From contig NZ_QKLU01000001.1 of the NCBI RefSeq assembly GCF_003208655.1, forward strand, positions 372,001 through 436,000: a stretch of 64,000 bases of DNA. Reading direction: 5' to 3'. This DNA is from Pedobacter nutrimenti. Lineage in GTDB: Bacteria; Bacteroidota; Bacteroidia; Sphingobacteriales; Sphingobacteriaceae. The notes under the pieces were generated by a model, which did not search any database, was not told the DNA's origin, and was given only the letters and a program-made list of their open reading frames with translations. Made by a program: the position numbers and the translations under genes. Shown here in pieces: positions 17,380 through 25,406 of the stretch (position 1 is the stretch's first letter; each line of letters begins with the position of its first letter).

Positions 17380-18321
17380 ATGATGAAGTATTCTATAAGT
17401 CCCCTAACCGCTAAAATCCTTTTTGTTGCAGGCGCAATTTTTTCCCTGATGTCTTGGATGTCGCCTCCTGTTGCCTTATTACTGGGCATTTTAATGGCGC
17501 AGCTTTTTGTTCATCCATTTCCGGCCTGGAACCAAAAAGCCACTCAAATTTTACTAAAAGTTTCTGTTGTCGGTCTTGGCTTTGGAATGAATATCTTCAG
17601 CGCGGCAAAGGCCGGAATGGACGGGCTTGTTTTTACCATAGTTTCTATTATGACGGTTTTGAGCCTGGGCTACCTGATCCGGAAGGTTTTAAAGATCAAT
17701 TCAAAGACTTCGTTTCTGATCTCTGCAGGTACTGCCATATGTGGCGGGAGTGCTATTGCCGCGCTTTCTCCGGTAATGAAGGCAAATGAAAAGCAGATAT
17801 CAGTGGCCCTTGGTACTGTGTTTATCCTCAATTCCGCAGCGTTGTTTATTTTTCCATTGATCGGACAGTATTTCCATTTGTCTCAGGGACAATTTGGAAT
17901 GTGGTGCGCCATTGCCATTCATGACACCAGTTCTGTTGTTGGGGCGGCCAGTAAGTACGGAGAACAGGCACTTCAGATTGCCACGACAGTAAAGCTGGCC
18001 CGGGCATTATGGATCATTCCAGTCGCTTTTGGTACAGCCCTGATTTTTAAAAGTCCCAAAGCAAAAATCCAGATCCCTTATTTTATAGGCTTTTTTATAC
18101 TGGCTATGCTGGCCAATACGTATATCCAGGCATTTCATGCCTGGGCGCCCTATGTGCTGGAAGTTTCCAAAAAGGGATTAATGTTAACCTTATTTCTTAT
18201 TGGTAGTGGCCTATCTTTTTCTGTACTTAAGTCGGTTGGACCAAGACCACTCATACAAGGTTTGGCCTTGTGGCTGTTCATTTCAGCAGGAGCTTTACTG
18301 GTCATCTTAAAATTTTTCTGA
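17380..18321 (+). CDS. YeiH/UPF0324 family putative sulfate exporter
   Basis: Inner-membrane protein of about 313 residues with roughly ten transmembrane helices. Family blocks seen: PPVALLLGILMAQL, VVGLGFGMN, the GTAICGGSAIAALSPV motif near residue 122 and GLMLTLFLIGSGLS near the C-terminus. I prefer the ATG at 17380 (or 17383) over a TTG 21 bp upstream. Members are annotated as putative sulfate exporters and are often next to a LysR regulator, as here. The sequence alone does not prove the substrate. Confidence 0.85.
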   Translation: MMKYSISPLTAKILFVAGAIFSLMSWMSPPVALLLGILMAQLFVHPFPAWNQKATQILLKVSVVGLGFGMNIFSAAKAGMDGLVFTIVSIMTVLSLGYLIRKVLKINSKTSFLISAGTAICGGSAIAALSPVMKANEKQISVALGTVFILNSAALFIFPLIGQYFHLSQGQFGMWCAIAIHDTSSVVGAASKYGEQALQIATTVKLARALWIIPVAFGTALIFKSPKAKIQIPYFIGFFILAMLANTYIQAFHAWAPYVLEVSKKGLMLTLFLIGSGLSFSVLKSVGPRPLIQGLALWLFISAGALLVILKFF

Positions 18322-18429
18322 TCTGAAAAATTCTTCCAAAAACAGGTCTTTTTTTATCAAAAACAGAAAAGAGAAGGGATTGCTTTGTTGGACGAACAAG
18401 CAGATGAGTCCGGTATGAATCCGGTATGA

Positions 18430-18479
18430 ATCCGTGATGGCTCCAGATTTTTTATATTAAAACCGGAGCCATCACGGAT
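18430..18479. repeat. Perfect 15-bp inverted repeat with 20-nt spacer
   Basis: Arms 18430-18444 and 18465-18479 are exact reverse complements (core GTGATGGCTCC). The spacer is itself partly pairable (TTTT against AAAA), so the RNA would form a long hairpin. No T-run follows on the plus strand. It may end the yeiH transcript, or be a short interspersed repeat. Confidence 0.6.
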
Positions 18480-18618
18480 AAAAACTGTATAAATATCAGA
18501 TTCATTTTCCGCAGACTTTATCGCAGATTTAGTTCAAAACGAACGGGCTAAACCTGGTCCAAAAAAATTATGAAAGAATATCACAGAATGATGTAAATCT
18601 GAGGGGCACAAAAGGGGG

Positions 18619-18626
18619 TATCTTTG
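18619..18626 (+). promoter_or_regulatory. -7 promoter element of the copper operon
   Basis: TATCTTTG fits the Bacteroidota TAnnTTTG consensus exactly and lies 17 nt before the copA start codon. I see no clear TTG at -33, which would fit a promoter that needs an activator such as the AraC-type protein encoded at the end of the operon. Confidence 0.5.
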
Positions 18627-18643
18627 CGTATAAATTTAAAACA

Positions 18644-20866
18644 ATGACTGAAAAAGAGCCGATACAAACCATTTCGCTTCCCGTATTGGGAATGACCTGT
18701 GCAGGATGTGCCATTAGTGTTCAGTCTATGATCGCTGCTCAGTCAGGCGTACATCAAGCAGAAGTGAATTATGCAACCCAAAGTGTGAAAGTCGATTTTG
18801 ATCCTGCGCTGACTGCTCCTGAAGCTTTTCAAAAAGCCTTACAGTCGGTAGGCTATGACCTGATTATAGATACCGAGGGCGGTAAAGAAAAACAGGAACA
18901 GGTGCAAACTGAAAATTACAGGTCCTTAAAAAGAAGGACTATTTTTGCCGCTTTGCTGACCCTGCCGGTTGTGGTGATCGGGATGTTTTTAATGGATATC
19001 CCTTATGCCAATTACATCATGCTGGTGTGCAGCACCCCGGTACTTTTCCTGTTTGGAAGAAACTTTTTTGCCAATGCCTGGAAACAGGCCAAACATGGGA
19101 TGGCCAATATGGATACGCTGGTGGCTCTGAGTACCGGTATTGCCTATATATTTAGTGTCTTTAATACATTTTATCCTGAATTCTGGCATTCCAGAGGTTT
19201 ACACCCGCACGTTTACTTTGAAGCTGCGGCAGTAGTGATTGTGTTTATTATGCTCGGTAAATTGCTGGAAGAGAATGCAAAGTCCAATACCTCTGCTGCG
19301 ATAAAAAAACTGATCGGACTGCAGCCTAAAACCGTTCATTTGGTCACCGATGAGGGTGAAATTGTAATTCCGGTTTCGCAGGTCAAGGTTTCAGATCGCT
19401 TAATGGTACGCCCGGGAGAAAAGATACCTGTAGATGGGCTGGTCGATGGTGGAAGTTCTTATGTCGACGAATCAATGATTACCGGTGAACCTGTAGCAGT
19501 TTGGAAGGAAGCCGGTAAAAAGGTGTTTGCCGGGACCATTAATCAAAAAGGAAGTTTCAGGTTTAAAGCAGAAAAGGTGGGCGAGCAAACCATGCTGGCC
19601 CAGATCATTAAGCTCGTACAGGAAGCTCAGGGTTCTAAAGCACCCGTACAAAAACTGGTCGATAGAATTGCCGGTATTTTCGTGCCCATTGTGATGTTTA
19701 TTGCTGTACTGACCATGGGGGCCTGGTTGATTTTTGGAGGTCAGTCTGGTTTTACACATGGTTTAATGGCCATGGTAACGGTTCTGGTTATCGCCTGTCC
19801 ATGTGCATTGGGACTGGCCACACCGACTGCCATTATGGTTGGCATTGGTAAAGGTGCGGAAAATGGAATTTTAATAAAAGACGCCCAGGCATTGGAGACC
19901 GGACACAGAGTGAATGCGATGATTCTGGACAAGACCGGTACCCTGACCGAAGGAAAACCTCAAGTAACTGGCATGCAATGGTCCGGGGCAAAAGATCCGG
20001 ATCTGGAAGGAATATTGTTTAGTTTAGAACAACAGTCGGAACACCCTTTGGCAGAGGCGCTTGTGTCTTATTTTAAAGCGGGCTCTGCAAGAGCCTTAAC
20101 CTTGAGCTCCTTTGAAAGTTTGACCGGAAAAGGGGTAAAGGGTGTTTTTAACGGAAAGACTTATTATGCCGGCAGCCACCGCCTCCTTTCTGAACTGAAT
20201 CTTGATTTACCGGAAGCTTTGGCTTTGTACGTAAAAGGGTTACAGGAAAAAGCACAAACGGTTATCTATTTTGCCGGAGCTCAAGAGGTTTATGCAGTAG
20301 CGGCAATTGCAGATCAGATTAAACAGGGGGCTAAGGCTGCGGTTGCCGGGCTCCAGTCACAAGGAATACAGGTATATATGCTTACCGGAGATAATGAACA
20401 GACCGCAGCTGCAGTAGCTGCTCAGGTGGGTATTACAGGCTATCAGGCAGAAGTACTTCCTTCGGACAAAGCTGCCTTTGTGAAAAATCTGCAGCAACAG
20501 GGTAAAATCGTAGCAATGGTGGGCGACGGGATCAATGATAGCCATGCCCTTGCACAAGCTGATGTATCTGTGGCCATGGGCAAAGGTTCTGATATTGCCA
20601 TTGATGTAGCAAAAATTACACTGATCTCTTCAGATTTGCGCTTGTTGCCAAAAGCTTTGAAATTGTCCCGCTTCACGGTCAGGACCATTAGACAGAATTT
20701 GTTTTGGGCTTTTATTTACAACCTGATCGGAATACCTCTGGCTGCAGGAATCCTATATCCTTTTAATGGTTTTTTGCTCAATCCGATGATTGCCGGTGCT
20801 GCGATGGCATTGAGCTCTGTATCTGTGGTGAGCAACAGTTTGAGACTTAAATTTGCAAAACTCTGA
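18644..20866 (+). CDS. copA: Copper-exporting P1B-type ATPase
   Basis: 740-residue inner-membrane pump that exports Cu(I) at the cost of ATP. One N-terminal heavy-metal domain with MTCAGC (Cys19, Cys22), then transmembrane helices, the actuator motif TGEP, the intramembrane CPC metal site (Cys385-Pro-Cys387), phosphorylation loop DKTGTLTEG (Asp429), the SEHPLAEA nucleotide-binding motif, and hinge GDGINDSHALA. These are the features of the Cu+ subgroup. First gene of an operon with a small HMA chaperone (30 bp downstream) and an AraC-type regulator. Confidence 0.95.
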   Translation: MTEKEPIQTISLPVLGMTCAGCAISVQSMIAAQSGVHQAEVNYATQSVKVDFDPALTAPEAFQKALQSVGYDLIIDTEGGKEKQEQVQTENYRSLKRRTIFAALLTLPVVVIGMFLMDIPYANYIMLVCSTPVLFLFGRNFFANAWKQAKHGMANMDTLVALSTGIAYIFSVFNTFYPEFWHSRGLHPHVYFEAAAVVIVFIMLGKLLEENAKSNTSAAIKKLIGLQPKTVHLVTDEGEIVIPVSQVKVSDRLMVRPGEKIPVDGLVDGGSSYVDESMITGEPVAVWKEAGKKVFAGTINQKGSFRFKAEKVGEQTMLAQIIKLVQEAQGSKAPVQKLVDRIAGIFVPIVMFIAVLTMGAWLIFGGQSGFTHGLMAMVTVLVIACPCALGLATPTAIMVGIGKGAENGILIKDAQALETGHRVNAMILDKTGTLTEGKPQVTGMQWSGAKDPDLEGILFSLEQQSEHPLAEALVSYFKAGSARALTLSSFESLTGKGVKGVFNGKTYYAGSHRLLSELNLDLPEALALYVKGLQEKAQTVIYFAGAQEVYAVAAIADQIKQGAKAAVAGLQSQGIQVYMLTGDNEQTAAAVAAQVGITGYQAEVLPSDKAAFVKNLQQQGKIVAMVGDGINDSHALAQADVSVAMGKGSDIAIDVAKITLISSDLRLLPKALKLSRFTVRTIRQNLFWAFIYNLIGIPLAAGILYPFNGFLLNPMIAGAAMALSSVSVVSNSLRLKFAKL

Positions 20867-20896
20867 TTAAATAACATTAACTTTAAATATCCAGAA

Positions 20897-21103
20897 ATGA
20901 AAACGTTAAAATTTAAAACAAATATCAAATGCGGAGGCTGTATTGCCACTGTAACCCCCTTTTTAAACCAAATGGAAAGTATCCAAGCCTGGGAAGTAGA
21001 TGTAAACAATCCGGAAAAAGTATTGACAGTGAACGGGGAAACAGATCCTGCTCAGGTGATCAGTACACTGGATAAAGCAGGTTTTAAAGCAGAAGCACTC
21101 TGA
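20897..21103 (+). CDS. Small heavy-metal-associated (HMA) copper chaperone
   Basis: 68-residue cytosolic protein consisting of a single ferredoxin-like HMA domain. The metal site is CGGC at residues 12-15 (KTNIKCGGCIATV), differing from the usual MxCxxC by lysine in place of methionine two before the first Cys. It probably hands Cu(I) to the ATPase. It ends 1 bp before the next gene, so the two are co-translated. Confidence 0.88.
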   Translation: MKTLKFKTNIKCGGCIATVTPFLNQMESIQAWEVDVNNPEKVLTVNGETDPAQVISTLDKAGFKAEAL

Positions 21104-21104
21104 T

Positions 21105-21671
21105 ATGCAATTACACGTAAAAAATATGGTTTGTGACAGGTGCATCCTGATTGTGCGTCAACAGCTGGAGAACCTCCATTTTAAGGTGTCCGAAATTTCC
21201 CTTGGTAAGGTGGAACTTTCACCGGAGCCTACCGAAGCGCAACTGCAGGACATTGCTTCTGCTTTGGAGGTGCTTGGTTTTGAGCTGATCGATAAACAAA
21301 AAGACCAGCTTGTTGAGCAAATTAAAACCAAAGTGATTGAACTGGTCCATTATTCAGACCTGAACGAAATTAACCAAAGTTTACTGACCCTGATTGCTGA
21401 TGCTTTACATAAGGAATATACCTATCTAAGCCGTTTATTTTCGGATGCAGAGGGATTAACCATTGAAAAGTATATCATCCAGCAAAAGATTGAAAAGGTA
21501 AAAGAACTGATTGGTTACGGAGAACTGAACCTGAATGAAATTGCCTATAAAATGGGCTATAGCAGCAGTGCACATTTATCTACACAATTTAAATCTATTA
21601 CCGGACAATCCCCAAGCCAGTACAAAGCCTCTGACGGCCAGAACAGAAGACCGCTCGACCAGGTTAAATAA
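21105..21671 (+). CDS. AraC-family regulator with an HMA-like CxxC head
   Basis: 188 residues. The first 70 residues look like a diverged HMA fold with MVCDRC (Cys9, Cys12; MQLHVKNMVCDRCILIV), and the C-terminal 100 residues are an AraC/XylS double helix-turn-helix (LNEIAYKMGYSSSAHLSTQFK, TGQSPSQYK). Position at the end of the copper operon suggests a metal-sensing autoregulator that binds copper with the CxxC head; this is inference. Its last 8 bp overlap the convergent CoA-transferase gene. Confidence 0.82.
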   Translation: MQLHVKNMVCDRCILIVRQQLENLHFKVSEISLGKVELSPEPTEAQLQDIASALEVLGFELIDKQKDQLVEQIKTKVIELVHYSDLNEINQSLLTLIADALHKEYTYLSRLFSDAEGLTIEKYIIQQKIEKVKELIGYGELNLNEIAYKMGYSSSAHLSTQFKSITGQSPSQYKASDGQNRRPLDQVK

Positions 21672-22941
21672 AACGTTCCCGGTAAGCTTTTTCCAGGGCT
21701 TCCCGGTGACCGGGATGTGCCAGGCCAATCAGGGCAGCCGCCCTTTGTTTAAAGTTTAAGCCAAAAAGGTTCACTTTTCCGTATTCGGTGACCACCCAGT
21801 GCACGTGCCCTCGGGTGGTGACCACGCCGGCACCTTCTTTTAAAAAAGGCACAATCCTTGAAATCCCCTTAGAGGTTACTGAAGGCAAGGCAATGATGGG
21901 CTTTCCTCCGGCTGACAACGAGGCTCCATGGATAAAGTCCATTTGCCCTCCGATACCCGAATATTGATAGGTTCCCATGGAATCGGCACAAACCTGACCG
22001 GTCAGGTCTAGTTCTATCGCTGAATTGATGGCGGTTACTTTTGGGTTCTGACGGATGATGCTGGTGTCGTTGGCATAGGAAATATCCATTACCCTAATAC
22101 TGGGGTTGTCATTCACAAAGTCATAGAGTTTACGGGTACCGATCATAAAACCGGTAATAGACCTTCCCGGGTTTAGTTTTTTATGGCTGTTGTTGATCAC
22201 TCCGCTCTGTATAAGAGGAATGACACCATCTGACATCATTTCGGTATGTATGCCAAGGTTTTTATGGTTGCTTAGATTTTTAAGCACCTGATCGGGGATG
22301 CCGCCGATTCCCAATTGTAAAGTTGCCCCATCTTCCACCAGTGCAGCGATGTGTTGTCCAATAGTGACCATTGCCGGGGTTATTTTAGCAGAATAATCCA
22401 CTTCCGGTAGCTCTGTTTCCTTCCAGACCATTGCATTGATTTTATTGATGTGGATAAAACCATCTCCGTGGGTACGTGGCATTTTCGGATTCACCTGAGC
22501 AATAACATATTTGGCAGTATCGACAGCAGCCCTTGCAATATCCACAGATGTTCCCAAAGACACATATCCATGAAGATCCGGTTCAGAAACCTGTATCATA
22601 GCCACATCAATCGGGAGAAAACCTTCTTTAAACAATTTTGGGATCTGGCTCAGGAAAACGGGTACATAATCGCCATCGGCACTGTTGACAATGCTCCGGG
22701 TATTGGCAGATACAAAGAGGGAATTAAAGAAAAAACTGTTTTTATAGTCCGGATGGCCAAAGTCAACTTCTCCAAGTGTGGTGATGCTGATCAGTTCAAC
22801 GCCTCTTAATTCCTGATGTCTCTGCTGCAGGGCTTTGATCAGGTGTAAGGGTGTAGCGGCGCTTCCATGTATAAAAACGCGGTTTCCTGAACTTATTTTT
22901 TTGACAGCTTCTTCAGCACTGGTATATTGAGGTAAATGCAT
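21664..22941 (-). CDS. Acetyl-CoA hydrolase/CoA-transferase family (4-hydroxybutyrate CoA-transferase-like)
   Basis: 425-residue cytosolic enzyme that moves CoA between carboxylic acids (or hydrolyses acetyl-CoA). It has both family halves: N-terminal part to about 195 and C-terminal part with LGIGGIPDQVLKNL, HTEMMSDG (Glu234 is the probable catalytic glutamate by position), and GIGGQMDFIHGASLSAGGKPIIALP. The length is normal. It is a single gene running toward the copper operon, with which it overlaps by 8 bp tail to tail. The acid substrate cannot be read from sequence. Confidence 0.87.
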   Translation of the reverse strand: MHLPQYTSAEEAVKKISSGNRVFIHGSAATPLHLIKALQQRHQELRGVELISITTLGEVDFGHPDYKNSFFFNSLFVSANTRSIVNSADGDYVPVFLSQIPKLFKEGFLPIDVAMIQVSEPDLHGYVSLGTSVDIARAAVDTAKYVIAQVNPKMPRTHGDGFIHINKINAMVWKETELPEVDYSAKITPAMVTIGQHIAALVEDGATLQLGIGGIPDQVLKNLSNHKNLGIHTEMMSDGVIPLIQSGVINNSHKKLNPGRSITGFMIGTRKLYDFVNDNPSIRVMDISYANDTSIIRQNPKVTAINSAIELDLTGQVCADSMGTYQYSGIGGQMDFIHGASLSAGGKPIIALPSVTSKGISRIVPFLKEGAGVVTTRGHVHWVVTEYGKVNLFGLNFKQRAAALIGLAHPGHREALEKAYRERFI

Positions 22942-22975
22942 ACGTAAAAATGAGAAAATAAAGTGATTCGGAGAT

Positions 22976-23009
22976 TGATGTTTGTCATTTTATAATATGA
23001 CAAACATCA
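22976..23009. promoter_or_regulatory. Perfect 13-bp inverted repeat, candidate operator
   Basis: Arms 22976-22988 and 22997-23009 (TGATGTTTGTCAT / ATGACAAACATCA) with an A/T-only 8-nt spacer, centred in the 178-bp gap between divergent genes. No T-run follows on either side, so an operator for a dimeric repressor is more likely than a terminator. It lies 35 bp before the CoA-transferase start and 111 bp before the kinase start. Confidence 0.55.
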
Positions 23010-23119
23010 GATTCTGTTCTTTGTTGAACTGAAGGCATCTTATAAATTAACTCCTGCTGATAAAGGAATTGTTGCCAAATAAATTTTATTTTTAATTATT
23101 ATTAAACAAACAATTATTA

Positions 23120-24673
23120 ATGACCAAAGCCACGACTACACCTTCAGATTTTGATCATCAAAAAGTTTTAAAGGCTTTAAATGACAGTAAACTGGAACTT
23201 GAATTTGCCATTAATGCAGCTGAACTGGCCACCTGGGACCTTAATCCCAAAACTTTTAAGTTTAGTGGTAACCGCCGGCTAAAAGAGTGGTTTGGTCTTA
23301 GTCATGAGGATGAAATTGATTTGGCCATTGCAACAAATGTCATTGCAGCCAGGGACAGGCAAAGAATAAATGAGGCCATACAACAAGCCCTGCAGTTTTC
23401 TTCAGGTGGAAATTATAATGTTATTTACAGCATCATACATCCTTTAACAGGCAAAGAAAGAATCGTGCTGGCCAGGGGAAAGGCCCTTTTTGATGAAGAT
23501 AATATTGCCACGCGATTTAATGGTATTTTACAGGACATCACCGAAGAGACCAGGGCCAGGTCTTCCCTGGAGGATGCGGAAGAACGCGTTCGTCTGGCCG
23601 CAGAAGCGGTGAACCTGGGTACTTATGACATGAACCTGCTTAGCGGACAAATGACCAGCTCTGACCGTTTTAATTATATTTTTGGCTTTGACCGCAACGT
23701 GGGCCGGGCAAAGTTTGTATCGGCTATCCATCCACAGGACCAGCAAATCCGTGTGGAGGCTCATAGAAAAGCGGTAGAGACCGGTCAGTTGTTTTACGAA
23801 CTGAGGGTCATCTGGCCGGATGAATCTATACATTGGGTCAGGGCAGAGGGTAAAGTTTATTATAACGAGGTCAAGAAACCTGTACGGATTATAGGAACAT
23901 TACTGGACATTACCGATAAAAAAAATACAGAAGAGGAACTGCGCGAGATCAATAAAAAACTAGAGAGTGCCCTGGAGGAACAAAAAGACCTGCAGCGTCA
24001 GAAGGACGATTTTCTGGGAATTGCCAGTCATGAATTAAAAACACCGGTAACCAGTCTGAAAGCGTATACCCAGGTGCTTCAGAAAATCCTGCAAAAAAAG
24101 GGCGACCTGAAGGAAGCAGAGATGATGAGGAAGATGGATGCACAGCTGAACAGGCTCACCAACCTGATTGGTGACCTGTTGGATGTGACTAAAATGAATT
24201 CAGGAAGGATTGAGTTTAATTCTGCCCATTTTGATTTCGATGAGATGCTTCGCTCAGTGATCGAAGAGTTGCAAAGGACTTCAGAAAAGCACAGGATCAT
24301 CGAACACCTCGGTGAAGTTGGTTTTGTTACTGCTGATCGGGAGCGCATTGGGCAGGTGATGACCAATCTGATTTCCAATGCCATTAAATATTCTCCAAAC
24401 CACAGTGAAATTAAAGTATCCAGTGAAATCAGGGAGGAGGAAGTTCTGGTTTGTGTGGAAGATAAAGGAATTGGCATTCCTCAGGATAAACTGCAAAAGG
24501 TTTTTGAACAGTTTTACCGGGTAAGCGGACAAATGCAACATACTTTTCCAGGGCTGGGCTTAGGTCTATACATTTCGGCTGAGATTATTAAAAGAGAGGG
24601 CGGACGTCTGTGGGTAAACAGCCGGGAGGGTGAAGGTTCGACTTTTTGTTTTACCTTACCCTTAAAACGATGA
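23120..24673 (+). CDS. PAS-domain sensor histidine kinase
   Basis: 517 residues with no transmembrane segment, so probably cytoplasmic. Two PAS/PAC units lie at about 25-145 and 150-275 (PAC endings FNGILQDITEETRARS and RIIGTLLDITDKK), then a coiled linker, a HisKA dimerisation domain with SHELKTPVTSL (phospho-accepting His about residue 305) and an ATP-binding domain with NLISNAIKYSP, GIGIP and GLGLGLYIS. No receiver domain and no adjacent regulator gene are present on this side. The signal is unknown. The HAD gene follows after 30 bp. Confidence 0.92.
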   Translation: MTKATTTPSDFDHQKVLKALNDSKLELEFAINAAELATWDLNPKTFKFSGNRRLKEWFGLSHEDEIDLAIATNVIAARDRQRINEAIQQALQFSSGGNYNVIYSIIHPLTGKERIVLARGKALFDEDNIATRFNGILQDITEETRARSSLEDAEERVRLAAEAVNLGTYDMNLLSGQMTSSDRFNYIFGFDRNVGRAKFVSAIHPQDQQIRVEAHRKAVETGQLFYELRVIWPDESIHWVRAEGKVYYNEVKKPVRIIGTLLDITDKKNTEEELREINKKLESALEEQKDLQRQKDDFLGIASHELKTPVTSLKAYTQVLQKILQKKGDLKEAEMMRKMDAQLNRLTNLIGDLLDVTKMNSGRIEFNSAHFDFDEMLRSVIEELQRTSEKHRIIEHLGEVGFVTADRERIGQVMTNLISNAIKYSPNHSEIKVSSEIREEEVLVCVEDKGIGIPQDKLQKVFEQFYRVSGQMQHTFPGLGLGLYISAEIIKREGGRLWVNSREGEGSTFCFTLPLKR

Positions 24674-24703
24674 TTATTTATTTGAACATACATATTTTTT
24701 AAG

Positions 24704-25360
24704 ATGCAAAAACTGAAAGCTGTATTATTTGACCTCGACGGAACACTGATTGATTCTGAGTATTTTCATTTTGAGTGCTGGAACGATATTTTAAAAGAAT
24801 CTTCCCATTCTATGACTTATCCTGAGTGGCTGAAAAATTATGCTGGTTTCCCTTTGCCCTCCAACAGCAAGAACATAAAGGAGCGTTATGGTCTGGACAT
24901 TTCATTAGCCGATCTGGTCCATAAAAGAGAACAGGCAAGTGTAAACGGTCTGGAAAATAAAACCATAAACCTGATGCCTTTTGCCATGGAAATGCTTCGT
25001 TTTTTTAAACAGGAGGGATTAAAAATGGGGCTGGTCACGGCAAGCCCCCGGTTTGAGGTAGACCTGATCTTTAAGAAAAACGGCATGGCCGCTTACTTTG
25101 ATGTGATCATTACCCGTACAGACGTAGAACGGCCCAAACCAGATCCCGAAGGTTATAACCTTTGTGTGGAAAAACTTGGAGTGGATAAAGTGGATTGTAT
25201 CGTTTTTGAAGACACGTTAAATGGCTTGAATGCCGCAAAAGCTGCGGGGTTGACTTGTTATGTGGTGCAGTCAGACCAGGATCAACACGATAAACTCCTG
25301 CATGCAGATGCAATTTTTCGGGATTTAAAAGCGGCCGGAAAGTTTGCCTGGGAAAATTAA
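24704..25360 (+). CDS. HAD-superfamily phosphatase, beta-phosphoglucomutase-like
   Basis: 218-residue cytosolic protein with the HAD motifs in order: DLDGT (Asp10, nucleophile; VLFDLDGTLIDSE), a threonine/serine at LVTASPRFE, lysine at RPKPDPE, and the acidic FEDTLNGLNAA. The helical cap between motifs 1 and 2 is the phosphoglucomutase/sugar-phosphatase type. The substrate is not predictable. It is followed by the oxidoreductase gene after 46 bp and may head the ergothioneine operon. Confidence 0.85.
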   Translation: MQKLKAVLFDLDGTLIDSEYFHFECWNDILKESSHSMTYPEWLKNYAGFPLPSNSKNIKERYGLDISLADLVHKREQASVNGLENKTINLMPFAMEMLRFFKQEGLKMGLVTASPRFEVDLIFKKNGMAAYFDVIITRTDVERPKPDPEGYNLCVEKLGVDKVDCIVFEDTLNGLNAAKAAGLTCYVVQSDQDQHDKLLHADAIFRDLKAAGKFAWEN

Positions 25361-25406
25361 CTAAAAAAAAGCAGCACCTTTTGGATGTTAAATTTGTTAT
25401 AGGCTT

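Larger units (their letters stand above)
18322..18643. other. Intergenic region with tandem and inverted repeats
   Basis: No open reading frame of note. It contains an 11-bp tandem repeat (18409-18419 and 18420-18430) directly abutting a perfect 15-bp inverted repeat, and near its right end a promoter-like element for the copper operon. The rest is unremarkable A/T-rich DNA. Confidence 0.6.

Noticed and set aside
18430..18479. Insertion-sequence end or CRISPR-like repeat
   Set aside because: Only one inverted repeat and one tandem pair are present; there is no transposase, no target-site duplication and no regular spacers.
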